From the NCBI GenBank assembly GCA_037074705.1, contig CM073594.1:58462509-58526508 (forward strand): a stretch of DNA of 64,000 bases. Direction: 5' to 3'. This stretch comes from Zhengitettix transpicula. Lineage: Eukaryota > Arthropoda > Insecta > Orthoptera > Tetrigidae. The notes under the pieces were generated by a model, which saw nothing but the letters and a program-made list of their open reading frames with translations, did no database searches and was not told where the DNA came from. Every line of letters starts with the position of its first letter. The stretch's first letter is position 1. The translations under genes were made by a program, and so were the position numbers. Of this stretch, positions 23,083 through 35,649 are shown piece after piece.

Positions 23083-23264
23083 ACAATTTCTCGGTTCCAA
23101 TTTTTGCTTTCTTCAGGTTCTGACATGACTGGAGATTTATGTATTAAATTTAAGAAACTTGAAATTATTAACATTCACTCACACTGGTAATGAAAGAACT
23201 TGTTTGGTTTCCCTTATAAACAAGCCAAAACCTGACGAAAGTACAAATAAGAACCAAACCGTTG
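23083..23264. repeat. Imperfect inverted repeat carrying CCTGANGA motifs in both arms
   Basis: The arm 23083-23123 (GGTTCC...CTTTC.TCAGGTT.TG) is complementary, with scattered mismatches, to 23224-23264 (CAAAACCTGACGAAAG...GAACC), around a ~100-bp spacer. Each arm holds CCTGA(A/C)GA-AAG on its outward strand, followed by an A-rich GAGAAA or CAAACCG box, so the arrangement parallels the repeats at 7480-7640 and 59519-59714. Confidence 0.6.
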
Positions 23265-24896
23265 TAATTTTAAAGTTTTTAAAGAAACTGCCTGATATTA
23301 GCCATAATTTAAATTTAATTTTATGAGATTAAAAATTAACATTATTAGTTTTAGAGACAACCCTTTAGCAAGTTGCTCATGAGAGTAAATCATGGAAATC
23401 TCATATTCACCGAGCAATACGTAATGAACTGTCAGTGTGACTCTTTAATCGTGATCGATAATGCAAGTCTCACTGCAAACTGTAATCTCTTATTAAAGTT
23501 GAAAGGCAGTTCCATCGGATTGTCCCTACTCCTTTTACTGTTAAGATAGTCGCTTCAATTAAAACTGCCCTAAATGTTAATTTACAAACGTTTCTCTAGA
23601 AGTTTCTACAAAGTTCTATTTGACAAATATTTGTTTCTTAAATTTTCAATTACTTTAGCCTACAAATCTACTGTTTATTATATTAGGAGTTTCATGTTTA
23701 ATTAAATAATGAAGTAGCAAAAAGGAAGGTGATTAAAAAAATACCACACATGGTATGTCGAAACTTACTAGCTTATTCACTTAATTTTGTATTTTTTTGG
23801 GGCTACATCATTATCGAATTCCTATTTGAAACTAATACAGACGTTTCCATATTTAGACTTCTAATACTTTCCTACTTATATTCATCTAGTTTATACATCG
23901 GACAAAAAACCTTGGTTGAAACGACGTTAAGATTATTTTGGGTACCAGAGTGGGATATTCTATTTCAGATCACTTTGCTTCCGAACGCATGTGTGTTTTA
24001 CACTGATCACCTCGATGGTTCACATTAGGCCACGCATTGTCGGAGCCGAGGGATCCCACATCTTGGTGTAATAACATTAGTCTGTCATTAGGAGCGCAGC
24101 CGATAACAATTAACGCCCGGCGGGCCTGTGACCTTAATTGGGCCATGCCATGGCGTACTGGGTGACTCCATTATCCACTCCGGGGACTTAAAGGGGTCAG
24201 CATCGCTGTGAATTACCTGCCATCTGTCCTACTATGCGAAGACAATAATGACCTCTGGGCCACGAAAAGCGAAGGAACATTTCAAACACACACACACCTA
24301 CAAAGCTGCATTAAGAGCACCAATTCGTGTTTTCTAACTTACCACAACAAAAAGTGATATTAATTTTCCATTTACGGAAACTCCTTGACTCTGCTAGTGA
24401 AGCGAGACTATATAAATGCAACACGCCAAACACTCTTTTGGGTAAGTTTATGTGGTTAAATGTAGTGGTTGGTTCAGAGTTAAATTTTTAGCATTTAGAG
24501 ACTCCGTTTTGCAATAGTATTTTTAGAATATTTATGATGCAGGACTCTAAAATTATAACGAGGGAGGATAGTGAATATTCAAATTGATAAACTTCTTTTA
24601 CAATGCCGAATTAGGAGTCGAATCTTGTGTCTTTCACGTGTTGCTTTCAAGAAGTTGCTTTCAAGGAGTTCAGTTTTTTTGCCTTTGCATTCAAGTTTAT
24701 AGAATTTAGAATGTGTTTGTTAAAATTTATTTAATAAATTCAAAGTATTTTACTAATAGATGGCAGTACGTATTATATATAAAAATGGTTTGTTACATTA
24801 GTGCATGTTTGGGAATAAATTTAATTTTTTTGTTGATTAGGAATGGATGGTAAAATTACTGATTTTACACAATTTATGAGGGAAGATATATGTTAA
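23265..24896. other. Noncoding stretch including a GC-richer island at 24010-24270
   Basis: From 23265 to 24000 the DNA is AT-rich, and the 99-codon frame 23729-24028 is unrecognised. The island at 24010-24270 is GC-richer and has no coding frame. It contains a CCTTAATTGGGCCATGCC segment, GTGAATTACC, a CATCTG E-box and CAATAATGACC, which makes it a good candidate for conserved regulatory DNA. After it the sequence returns to AT-rich. Confidence 0.35.
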
Positions 24897-25923
24897 TCTT
24901 CTAATTAATAAAGCAGTGTGCTTGTTTGTATATTTGTTTGTATGTTCCGCATACAAATCTACACCCGTGGATAAAATTTAAGCAAATATCGTACACGTGT
25001 TCTTTGCGACCAGTAAAAAAACACAATCGGGATTAGACACGCATAACACCCCCAGGAGCGGGGGCCGACGGCATGTGGAAATATTCAAACATGATAAAAC
25101 AGCCGATATTTGAGTCGGATAAATATTTTTCTGAATAAAAGAGATTGATAGTGTGTCTACCGATGTTATCTGAGTATAATTTCAACCCCTTACAGCATTG
25201 GAAAGGAGCACCCTTAGGGGTGGAGGTGGACGAACGTTACAAGAAAATAACGCGAATACAACCGTGATTGGAGTCAAATTCAGGGTAATGGATGTCGATG
25301 AGTTTAATTATGTCATTTAATTGTACATTTAACCCCTATAGTCAGGGGTTGACGGGGGTGGAATTTTGAAAACATGTTAAATGGCCGATATTTGCGTGGA
25401 TTAAATAATTGTCGGGGTCATTGACGTTGATAGTATTTTTACCGAAGTTGTGTGTGCATATGTTTAACCCTTTTCGCCACGGTAAGACAGCGCGCTTACG
25501 AGTGTGGGTGAATGGCCGTTATATATAAAAAACGCAAAAACAACCACAATTCGAATAAATTTCGGGGTTATGGATGTCGCTTTCATTGTGACAAACTGAG
25601 TAACGCGAGTGGGTGGGGGGACTGCGGGGGGTAGAAATTTTGGAACAATATAACCGGCCGTTTATTTGATAAAATAAATACCTTTTTTTAACCCGAACTG
25701 TCGGGGGTGCAAATTTTGGAACATGTTAAAACTGCGGATATATTCGTCATATGAAAATATTTCGGGGTCAATGAGTTCAACCCCTTCGGCATGAGAGGCG
25801 AGCACATTTAGGGATAGGGGTCGAGGTGAGTTACATAAAAATATCTCAAAAGCAACCTATGTTGGAGTAAAATTGAGGGTTGTGGATAAATAACATCCCG
25901 GGAAACTCCGGCTACCCAGCTAG
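24897..25923 (+). mobile_element. Helitron family H1, complete non-autonomous copy (~1.0 kb)
   Basis: The element starts A|TCTTCTAATTAATAAA and ends CTACCCAGCTAG|T, the Helitron border pattern (TC at 5', CTAG at 3', insertion between A and T). Near the start is a TTTGTATATTTGTTTGTATG run. The body is made of H1 modules: CATACAAATCTACACC, TACACGTGTTCTTTGCGACC, CCCCCAGGAGCGGGGG, CAGCCGATATTTGAGTCGG and repeated (A)CAACC...GG(A)GTCAAATT blocks with TGGATGTCG. It encodes no helicase or Rep protein, so any movement must have used proteins from elsewhere. Confidence 0.8.
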
Positions 25924-27879
25924 TATCTAATAAATATGTTACAAAATGTCACAAAATTAACTTAAAATTAGAACACAGGACGTTTATTATCCATATTCGT
26001 GATATTTAGAGATACAAAAAGCTGAAATTAACAATAAAAATATTTTGTATACCTAAAATAGAATCATATTAAAAATCATGTTTTTAATGAACTAGTGTCA
26101 CATTATAAATTTGTAGTATTACTATTTTATTTTATTTAGATCGTCTATGAAATTAATTTATCATGGTACTTGGAATCGATAACGAAAATTTTAGTATTAC
26201 ACCAATTAAGTATACGGTCATTGATCAAACTATGTTTAGTTATAGTAGAGGTTTTTTTTATGATGTAGGAAGTTTAAAATTAGAACTGTGTACTTTAATT
26301 TTGGGTTTCAGGGCTATTTTAGTTTTTCCACTATACACAGCGTCATAATTTGTACAAAAACGTCAAAGATTCAAAACAATGTTAAGTATATCATCCCGTC
26401 TCTATTCATAGAAACAGGAAAATGTTGTTATCGAACTTACAAATGTGTTATTTGTTTCCTGGGGTGTGCTTTACGTAATGAATCTTTGTTGTGATCGCTG
26501 ATGTTTGTCCGTTAGATTTATTTAATGAGCTGGTGGTTGGTTGTGCGCGCATATCGACCCCGATTGGCTTTGCAGGTCACGTCCGAGACACCTGCCCCGT
26601 GAATGCCGCAATCAACCGCATTTCATAATGCCTCAGTCACGCGTCTTCACGCCTTCTCTGCCGAACCCCTACTTAAATATTCATCTCCCAGAAAAAGAGC
26701 CGCGGAAAAAACTCCCGACGTCCCTTCTCGCGCTCATGACGGCAGTTCCAATTCATGAGATAACTACTATGAGGGGAAAAACACAAATAAATCCAGCTGG
26801 AATTTTTTAGTTTTCTTTTTATTATCACTCTTGTTTAACCGAGTGTCTCTGTGACTGATGCGTCGTGAGGACAATGAATCAGACAGAATTCGAAGTTATG
26901 TGAGTTTATATTGTATTTATTATATGAGCTTCAATTGGACATTTTACAGATAGAATTTAAAGCAGAGTGAAACATGCTTTTAATTGATTTCTGATAGTTA
27001 CATCCACTAAGATTACAAGCAAAATAAAAAAACCTACATATCCTCGCAATCAATACTAAGATTGTCTGCAAACACTGCTAAATTTAACTAGGTCGGTTTA
27101 AATAATGACACTTGCATTTCTCCCTCTATCAAAAATACTCACATGGTGATTGTTATATTTTTTAAAGATTATATATATTTTTATTATTATATTTTTTAAA
27201 AACTACTTCACATATCAATTTAAGCAGTTTATAGAGATATGTTTTTAGAAAAACATTTTTATTGAAATAGTTTTACTCGGTCAATGAATACGGAAAATAC
27301 TAGTTATTTTTTTTTTGCAACTCAAAAATATACGTGGCCGTTTCTAAAACTATTTGCAACGCCATATTCCACTAAATGACCCTTCGGCGGGGTCTTCGGT
27401 GGTCGTTTGCAAGTGCGATGGCTCGAATGGGGACGAAGAGTTCCTCTTTTCTTGAGCTGATGATTTCCCAGGAGAGTCTGTGGTCGGTAATCGCCAACAC
27501 TTGAAACCATCTTAACGTAACTTCCTATAAGAAATAGGGGGTTATCCGCCTGTATTGCCGATTAAAACTTTACCTTGACTCTGAGGATCCAAGATGGCGT
27601 AGAATGTAGAAATAGACATGTTTCTAGAGTATAACCGCCGGGATGGACGAAGCGATGAGATTATATGTCAAACAATTTAATTTTAACTCCGGGGTTCTGC
27701 AACTAAATTAAAACATCCGTTTAATCGAAACGTATCAGTCATTTGATTTCTAATGGAATAGACTAATGCAATATTTAGTACTTCGTGACGTAAATTCACA
27801 AGCTCGAAACGTGGTTCAGAAAATTTCTGTACTTTAACGGATGCAATATATATTAAAACCTATATACATGTATTTCTAG
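25924..27879. other. AT-rich stretch with two GC-richer islands
   Basis: The islands lie at 26530-26780 and 27330-27620. The second includes GACCCTTCGGCGGGGTC. Frames 26541-26810 and 27322-27510 have no recognisable domain. The rest is AT-rich, and no repeat partners were found in the window. Confidence 0.35.
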
Positions 27880-28292
27880 GTGGCAACTCCCCTTTAATAG
27901 CATAGGAAGGGGTTTATAAGGGGAGATACGGAATGTAGCCAAGGGTATTCTAGGGATCCGGCATTCGCCTAAAAGTGATGGAGGTCAAACCCTATAAATC
28001 ATGCATCAGGTAGGTCGGGCATTAGGTACGTGTCCCACGCCCTTCCAATGGCGGGAGAGGGATTTTATGTGGGGCCGCAGTGTTCCCTTCTGCGTGCCTC
28101 GACCAGTTTAGGAGGCAGCTGGCCGACTGTTCCAATGGGAACAGAGGACAACTCTTACCGTCTGCCCAAGGTCTGTGACCCCGGAACATACACCTCTCAA
28201 AACCTCCAGAGAGAGAAAAAGGCATCCACAGAGGTAGCCCTATGCGACTCTCTAGAAAAGTTCTGCCTGCGAGAGAACAGCTCTCACAGGCT
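27880..28292 (-). mobile_element. Family A retroposon, partial copy
   Basis: The plus strand enters the family at GGTGGCAACTCCCCTTTAAT, lacks a block around the GGGCCCCCGGGCT segment, and continues through CACGCCCTTCCAATGGCGGG, GACCCCGGAACATACACCTC and GCGAGAGAACAGCTCTCACAGG to the shared 5' end. The 3' tail is missing. The antisense frame 28030-28377 again starts MSHALPMAGEGF. Confidence 0.85.
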
Positions 28293-28323
28293 GGATCTAC
28301 ATGTTTTTATTTTTATTTTACTT

Positions 28324-28428
28324 AACAGGCTACATGAGGGTAATCCACATGGTGGCAACTCCCCTTTAATAGCATAGGAAGGGATTTGAAAGGTGGGATG
28401 CGGAAGGATATAAGAAGGTAGCCAATTT
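28324..28428 (-). mobile_element. Family A retroposon, second short copy adjacent to the first
   Basis: After a T-rich run the plus strand repeats TAACAGGCTACATGAGGG, then CCACATGGTGGCAACTCCCC, and ends at GAAGGTAGCCAA, covering only the 3' ~100 bp of the element. It has the same orientation as the preceding copy, 30 bp away. Confidence 0.85.
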
Positions 28429-31400
28429 ATGGGTTTTCAAAATAGAAAATTAACGTTGAACATTTTCCTGCGAGAGAGAGAGCGTAACAAAGCGTCCAGT
28501 TTATCATCCAGTTTGTGATAACTACTGCACTAGAGATAAATAGTTTTAATACAATAATTGAATGCATAAGCAAATAGTAACTAGTTTCTATATCAATTAT
28601 AGCCATTAACCTAAATAAACAAAACAAATACAGGCGTCGAAATAACTGACAACAAATGCGAGTAAGTCTCAAAATGAGGTCATAAACATTAAAATCATTT
28701 TTGTAATCCGACAGTAAGTTTACGATTGGTAATATGACCGTTAATCCCAGTTTTTAAAGTTGGTTTGGTTTGATCCCTCACAATCCTGAAATTAAGGTTT
28801 CAAAACGACATTATGTGTTTTTGTTTTTTATACAATGTGACAGCTAAAATACGATTATTTGACGTCGGAAGCTCTGACGTCACTTCGGTGGTGGGCAATT
28901 TTGAAAGTGTGAGATTAATTATTCTTGACAACGAATGAATTTACTTTCCGAAAATAGTCTTTTTGGGTGTAGAAGCTTTGAAAGTACATTTTACCGTCTG
29001 AAGATGCTTTTCTGTTGTTGAAATATCCCGGCTTTCAACAGCTCCCATTTTACAACTACAGGAGCTGGATTTTGAAAATCTAATTTTGACTGGTCACGTA
29101 AACTGTAATAATATATTTATAAATTGTTCAGTGAAACGTATTTATAATTTTATAAATAAATTTCTTTTAATACCTTGTAAATATAAATCACCGAAAGGGA
29201 TGATTAGCAAATTGTTGATCGGTAAACGAGTAATAATAATATATAACCCTATGCGCAAAGTTTGAATTTACATGCTACACCGTCAAAGAATTTAATTTGT
29301 GCAATTATTTGCAAATTGCTAGCTGGACGAGCTGTTCACCGCTACCTGAAATACACTGCCTGCGTTGAGTTCGTGAAGCTTCTTGTCGATGAAAACAACA
29401 GGTTCAGAATTTGTAATTGACGGTTTCCATGGTTACGTTAAATCATGTCCGTACACGTGACGTATTGCGTCTGCTTTTGTCATAGCATCCAGAATGTCGA
29501 TTCATTTTTTAAAATGAGGAAGGAAGTCTGTGGGGTAAATTTGAGTTCAAGTTCAGAAATTTCCGCAACTTTAATTAAATATTTTGGAGGAATACAATGT
29601 AATTATCTACTACTATTCTACTACAATTCAACAAAAATTAAATTAAATAAAATTTTATATAGGGACAATGAATGAAATAAATTTTAAAATGAACACAAAT
29701 CGTATCACGGGTTCCTATTTACAAGAAATCAAGAATTGTAATTTTTAAGAACGAATGTTGTACCCATTTACAGAAACTCCTGCGAAGGTGGCAAATTAGA
29801 AAATTGTACAGCCGAAATCTGTAATAATTTTTAATTCATATCTCAAAATAAGTATTAAACTCGAATCTCTATGAAAGCCTAGATATTTATAAAACTGCAT
29901 AAAATAAACGACTCCATCAGTCAAAATATGTGTGGTGTTTCCTCGCCAAACGAAATTGACGTATATAACACTGTTAATTATCGTTTCTCCCTATCTCCCG
30001 AAAAGACAATTAATTCATTAAGAAATACAAATGTCTCCGGTAGTCAATAACATGTTGCTTCATTTAATTTAAAATATTACTCATATCTGTCGACCAAAAT
30101 GAATAATTTTTTTTAGAACGTTCGGCGTTTAGAATCATTACACTTATTTTGATTTTAGTTTAAAGTCTTTCCAATTAACGATTTTTACTTAATACGTACT
30201 AGAAATTTACTTTAACTGATGCGTGACTTCATCGAAGTTAAAATACACGTCATTTTTACGCAAATACAGAAATATATATAATTAATATCGCACTTTTATT
30301 AAACATTTCGATTTGTGAATCACTAAACGATTCAAAAGGATTTTAGTGCGTATACAAGAAGAATAACAAAATTACTTCGTAATAATAAGGAATCAAGAGT
30401 GAAATTTATTATTTTATCAAAATAAATTTAATTTTGGGATAATATATATATGATAGAATGTCGCCTTTCAAAGTACTATCAAGAATGTTTCTATTATTAT
30501 TCTTTACAGTAAAGTTAACGCACAATTTCAAAAAAAAAATTATTGTCAACATTAATAAAACTAATTTTCCTTGAATTTGAATATTTATCTTCCATTTCTT
30601 TTCAATTTCAATAATGGGAGTGTTTATAATATTAAATGAGAATTTTTTATATTATAAAATAAATTTTAGTGCAAATTGTTAGTTGCACGAACAGAGAAAC
30701 TAACATGAGGGAAATACGAAATTGTATTATAAATTAGCTTCGTCTAGTTTCTCCACGGATACGCGCAAAAACGGCCAGATTTACAACAAAACCAGTTAGA
30801 TCGTGAAAAAGTAAATGTTTGCGGAGAAAATAAATCTAATTTTTGCCTCCTAGTAAACGAAACTAGTATTTTCAAAAGTTTTAGCTCATGGAATATGTAA
30901 AACAAAGAAAATTATATTAGCATTAATTTTTAACAATAAAAAATTGCTGAATTTGAATTTTCGTAAGTTTATTTCCTTTGGTGCAAGAGCAATAAACACT
31001 TATCACAGTAATTAGATTTAGTTGGAGGTCTTTAAAAATGCAGAAACAAACTACTTGATTTATATTCTAGACACACACAACTAAATGCATATGAAATTCA
31101 ATGGCTCTCTCTCTTTAATTACTTAGAATAATTTCATTTTCAAGTTGTAATTTAACGACTGTTATGAAATAATAAAACAATTGATGACCTTATACAGACA
31201 CTTTTTTAAAATTATGACGAGCTTGCCTTTGTTTACTTTGTACAATCATACTACAAATATAATTAATTCTCCTCTGTAGGAAAATACCTGAAGAAGGGAC
31301 CAAAAGGTATCGAAACGTTTTCAACTTGAAATCTAATTTTAACTATTTGTTTCATCTTAAATTGTCAAATTTCATAGGGATTGTGACTTGAATGAATAGT

Positions 31401-31451
31401 CAGCAACATGTTTGAAACATTTACCTGTATATTATAGAAAAAACTAATGAA
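28429..31451. other. AT-rich noncoding stretch
   Basis: Less AT-rich bits lie at 28860-29090 and 29310-29470. No gene, repeat partner or conserved frame is recognised. Two hammerhead-like motif sites fall here: about 28990-29020 (weak) and 31287-31325. Confidence 0.4.
31287..31325 (+). repeat. Solo hammerhead-like hairpin motif
   Basis: The sequence reads CCTGAAGA, then a hairpin with GGACC facing GGTATC around AAAA, then GAAACGTTTTC. Box order matches CUGANGA-stem II-GAAAC. No good stem III is apparent, so this copy is probably not catalytic even if the family is. Confidence 0.35.
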
Positions 31452-32812
31452 TCTTATAAATAAAAGAGAGTGTAAGTATGTTTGTATGTTTGTTTGTATG
31501 TTTGTATGTTTGTTTGTATGTTTGTATGTTTGTATATTTGTATGTTTGTATGTTCGTTATACAAATCTACACCGGTAGAGCAAATTTCACCAAATTTCGT
31601 ACACGTGTTCTTTACGACCAGGAAACAAACACTGTCGGGGTGGGACATGTCTACCACCCCTAGAAGCGGGGATGCACGGGGGTTGAAATATTTAAACATG
31701 CTAAAACAGCCGATATTTTAGTCGGATAATAATTTTTAGGGGTCCAAGATATTTATGGTGTTTCTACCGATGTTTTCTGAATATAATTTTCATCCCCTAC
31801 ACCCTGGGAAAAGGGCACCCTTAGGGTTTGGGGTGGAGAATACAAATCTATACCGGTGGATCAAATTTCACCAAATTTCGTACACGTGTTCTTTGCGACA
31901 GGGAAAACAACACTGTCGGGGTGAGAAGCGCCTACCACCCCCTGAAGCGGGGGTGGACGGGGGTGGAAATATTTGAACATGCTAAAACAGTCGATATTTC
32001 AGTCGGATAAATATTTTTAGAGGTCAAAGATATTTATAGTCTTTCCACTGATGATATCTGAATATAATTTTCAACCTCTACACCCTGGGGAAAGAGCACC
32101 CCTAGCGTTTGGGGTGGAGAGTACACTACACCGCTGGAGCAAATTTCACCAAATTTCGTACACGAGTTCTTTGCGACCAGGAAAACAACACTGTCGGGGT
32201 GAGACGCGTCTACAAACCCCAGAAGCGGGGGTGGACGGGGGTTGAAATACTTAAACATGCTAAAACAGCAGGTATTAGATTTGGATAAATATTTTCGGGG
32301 TCAAAGATATTGATTGTGTTTCTACCGATGTTATCTGAATATGATATTCATCTCCTAAGCCCTGGGAAAATGGCACCCTTAGGGTTTGGGGTGGAGTTGC
32401 TTTACAGAAAAATAATGCGAATACAACCGAGTTTGGAGTCAAATCGAAGGTTATGGATGTCAGTGAGTTTACTTCGGATAAATATTTTTAATTGCCCATT
32501 TAACCCGAAAGGGTGGGGGTTGGAAGGGAAGATAAATAGTCAGTTCTTGCGCGTTCTTGGAGGAGAATTACGTGAATACTATTTCAACGGGTGTTGTTGA
32601 AAATATAAATCCCTTTAGACATTAGTGGTGAGCTTGCTTAGGGCTGGGGGTGAGAATTGTCTATTATTCTAAAACTGCCAAAATGTTATGTGTTTATGGG
32701 TAAACTAGATTGATATTGTTTCTACCGATGTGATATGAGTAAAAATTCAACCCTTTCCACCACGGGAAAGTAGCAGATTTAGGGGTGGTGTTGTTCATAC
32801 TATTTTAACCTA
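31452..32812 (+). mobile_element. Helitron family H1, 3'-truncated copy
   Basis: It starts A|TCTTATAAATAAAAGAGAG, the same border as the copy at 33186, followed by a long TATGTTTGT tract (about 31478-31555). It then carries three ~285-bp modules and later H1 blocks (ACCGATGTTATCTGAATATG, CAACCGAGTTTGGAGTC). Similarity ends around 32812 without the CCGGGC...CTAG terminus. All short frames here (31454-31721, 31755-32010, 32034-32258, 32310-32600) are repeat sequence read through. Confidence 0.8.
31560..32400 (+). repeat. Three tandem ~285-bp modules inside H1 Helitron
   Basis: Modules begin near 31560, 31841 and 32123, each with ACAAATCTA.ACCGGTGGA-like starts (the third start is degraded). 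They run through TTTCACCAAATTTCGTACAC, CACTGTCGGGGTG, a CCCC.GAAGCGGGG palindrome, AAAACAG.CGATATT, TCTGAATATAATTTTCA and CACCCTTAGGGTTTGGGGTG. The same module recurs at 33281 and 33568 in the next element. Confidence 0.85.
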
Positions 32813-33185
32813 TGTTGTTTCCATTAATAACGACGTTTAATCAAAAATAAAATTGTTTCAGAACCATTGCTTTTTATACTCTTTTAAAAAGTTTTTATAT
32901 TATAAATTCTTATAAACATAATTTTACATTTATTCCGTAATTGAAGTTGTATTATTGTGAAGAAATAAAGCAACAAATAATCACGGACAAATAAATGTAA
33001 CAAAAACTCTACATGCTAACGTAGTTTATAATTTAGTTTACTACAACTTCAATGAAAATATTATCCACGTAAACTACATTATTAGAACAATTGTTCTCAA
33101 AATCCTAAACCATATAAATCAATCCATTAATAATCACTGTTCTACCAGAACGAAAGGGCTTAATATAAATAATTATTACACTTAA
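32813..33185. other. AT-rich spacer between two H1 Helitrons
   Basis: The sequence is unique within this window and AT-rich, with no frames. It separates the truncated first H1 copy from the complete second. Confidence 0.6.
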
Positions 33186-35317
33186 TCTTATAAATAAAAA
33201 TGAGTGTATGTATGTATGTTTTTATGTTTGTATATTTGTATGTTTGTATATTTGTATGTTTGTATATTTGTATGTTCGTTATACAAATCTACACCGTTGG
33301 AGAAAATTTCACCAAATTTTTTCGTACACGTGTTCCTTGCGACAAGGAAACAAACACTGTCGGGGTGAGACGCGTCTACCACAGCCAGAATCGGGGGTGG
33401 ACGGGGGTGGAAATATTTAAACATACTAAAACAGTCGATATTTCAGTCGGATAAATATTTTTAGGGGTCAAAGATATTTATAGTGTTTCCACTGATGATA
33501 TCTGAATATAATTTTCAACCTATACACCCTGGGGAAAGAGCACTCCTAGCGTTTGGGGTGGAGAATACAAATCTATACCGGTGGATCAAATTTCACAAAA
33601 TTTCGTACACGTGTTCTTTGCTACCAGGAAACAAACACTGTCGTGGTGAGACGCGTCTACCACCCCCAGAAGCGGGGGTGGACGGGGGTTGATATATTTA
33701 AACATTCTAAAACAGTCTATATTTCAGTCGGATAAATATTTTTAGGGGTCTCAGATATTAATAGTGTTTCTACCAACTGTTGGGGTGATACGCGTCTACC
33801 ACCCCCAGAAGCGGGTCGGGATTATCAGTAGAGCACTTTTAGGTGTTGGGTGGAGGAACGCTGCAATAAAATAACGCGAATACAACCGAGATTGGAGTCA
33901 AATCCAAGGTTATGGATGTCATCCAGTTTAATTATAGCATCAAATTGCCCGTTTAGTCCCAAGGGGCGGGAGTGGATTGGATGGAAATTTTCTAACATGT
34001 TAAATCATCGATATTAGCGTGGAATAAATAAATGCCGGGACCATTGACGTTGATAGTATTTCTACCGATGTTGTTTGTAGGCATGATAGGGGTGGGGCTG
34101 GAGGGGATTTCCTTGAAAATAACGGGAAAACAACCGAGATTCAAGTCAAATCGAAGGTCATGGATGTCCCTGAATTTATTTATGACAATCTGGACAACGC
34201 GCGGGTATCGGCTGGGTTGGGATGAGTTACCGGCTGTTTTTTGCGTCGATTAAATATATTTCGGGATGAATTAGATTAATAAAATTTCCCTACATGTTCT
34301 CTGTGAATAATTCCAACCCCTTTCGGACTCATAAGGGTGCACCCTTAAGGGTGGGCGTGAAGTAGCATTACATAAAAAGAAACCAGAAACTATCGGGATT
34401 GTCACTGAGTTTAATTAATTTCCTTGAAAATAACGGGAAAACAACCGAGATTCGAGTCAAATCGAAGGTAATGGATGTTGCTGAATTTATTTATGACAAT
34501 ATGGACAACGCGCGGGTATCGGCTGGGTTGGGATGAGTTGACCGGCTGTTTTTTCGTCAATTAAATATATTTCGGGATGAATTAGATTAATAAAATTTCC
34601 CTACATGTTCTCTGTGTATAATTTCAACCCCTTTCGGACTCGGAACGGTGCACCCTTAGGGGTTGGCGTGGAAGTAGCATTAGATAAAAATAAACCAGAA
34701 ACTATCAGGATTGTCACTGAGTTTAATTATGACATTAAACTTGACCGTTTAAGTCCCCGAAGCGGGAGTGGTCGGGGGTGAAAAATTTCAAACATGTTAA
34801 ACGGCCGATATTTGCGATAATTATTTCCTGGGGTTAATTACTTTGAAAGTATTTATACCGATGTTGTTTGTGTATAATTTAACCCCTGTGAGGGGAGCAA
34901 GCTTAGGGGTGGCGTGGAGGTACGTTAAATAAAATCCCGCAAAAACAACCGAGATTCGAATCAATTCCGAGACTATGAATGTCGCTGAATCTAATTGTGA
35001 CAACCTGGGTAACGCGACGGGTTTGGGAGGTGTTGGGCGGGGGAATAAATTTTCAGACAATGTAATCGGCCGATTTTTGCGTGGAATACATTCTTTTTCA
35101 TTATCGCATATTTGTGGGGGTGGTCATCTTCTAACATGTAAAAACGGCCGATATATTTAGTCAATGACTTCATCCGCCTTCGGCATGGGAGGTGAGCACA
35201 TTTAGGGATAGGGTTCGAGGAGCTTTACATAAACGTAGCGCAAAAGTAACCAAAATTGGAGTCTTATGGATGGTTATAGATAAATGACATCTCGGGCAAC
35301 GCCGGGCACCCAGCTAG
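33186..35317 (+). mobile_element. Helitron family H1, complete non-autonomous copy (~2.1 kb)
   Basis: Borders are A|TCTTATAAATAAAAATGAG at the start and CGCCGGGCACCCAGCTAG|T at the end, giving the TC...CTAG pattern with A/T target. After a TATG/TTTG tract come two ~285-bp modules (33281, 33568) plus a partial third (~33770), then different blocks, including a tandem ~311-bp pair. No transposase or helicase frame exists. It is twice as long as the copy at 24897 through module amplification. Confidence 0.85.
34109..34735 (+). repeat. Tandem pair of ~311-bp units inside H1 Helitron
   Basis: The unit starting TTCCTTGAAAATAACGGGAA at 34109 restarts at 34420 and is nearly identical through GACAACGCGCGGGTATCGGC, TTTCGGGATGAATTAGATTA and ACCAGAAACTATC.GGATTG. 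The low divergence suggests a recent duplication within the element. Confidence 0.85.
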
Positions 35318-35649
35318 TGTATCTATAAAATTAAAAATAATTTTTCACTTAAATTAAACAATTTGTCTACCCTACCGTAGAAGACTTTGATAGGTAATTT
35401 TATTTAATTATTGGTATTTTAACAGGAAGTTGTTAATTTCAGCACTTACATTTAGGAAATCAAAACGACTCAGTTACAATTGATCATAAATTTGACAATT
35501 TCTGATATGACACCGTTTGGAATCATCACTTCTCTGCTGCTCGTTTTAAAATCTGTAAGAACTATTAGAAAAGGAATTTTAATTTATTTAATATATTTTT
35601 GTGTTTTTCGCCTAGAACACGAAACTACAAATTATCTGTGATTCAGTAA
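35318..35649. other. AT-rich spacer
   Basis: No feature seen. Confidence 0.4.

Noticed and set aside
31478..31699. Frames with MFVCLFVCLYVC-type repeats (31478-31721 and 33200-33454)
   Set aside because: They are read-through of the TATG/TTTG tract at the start of H1 Helitrons, not membrane proteins.
31560..32400. Regularly spaced direct repeats as a CRISPR array
   Set aside because: Units are ~285 bp, without short repeats and spacers or cas genes, and they lie inside a Helitron in animal DNA.
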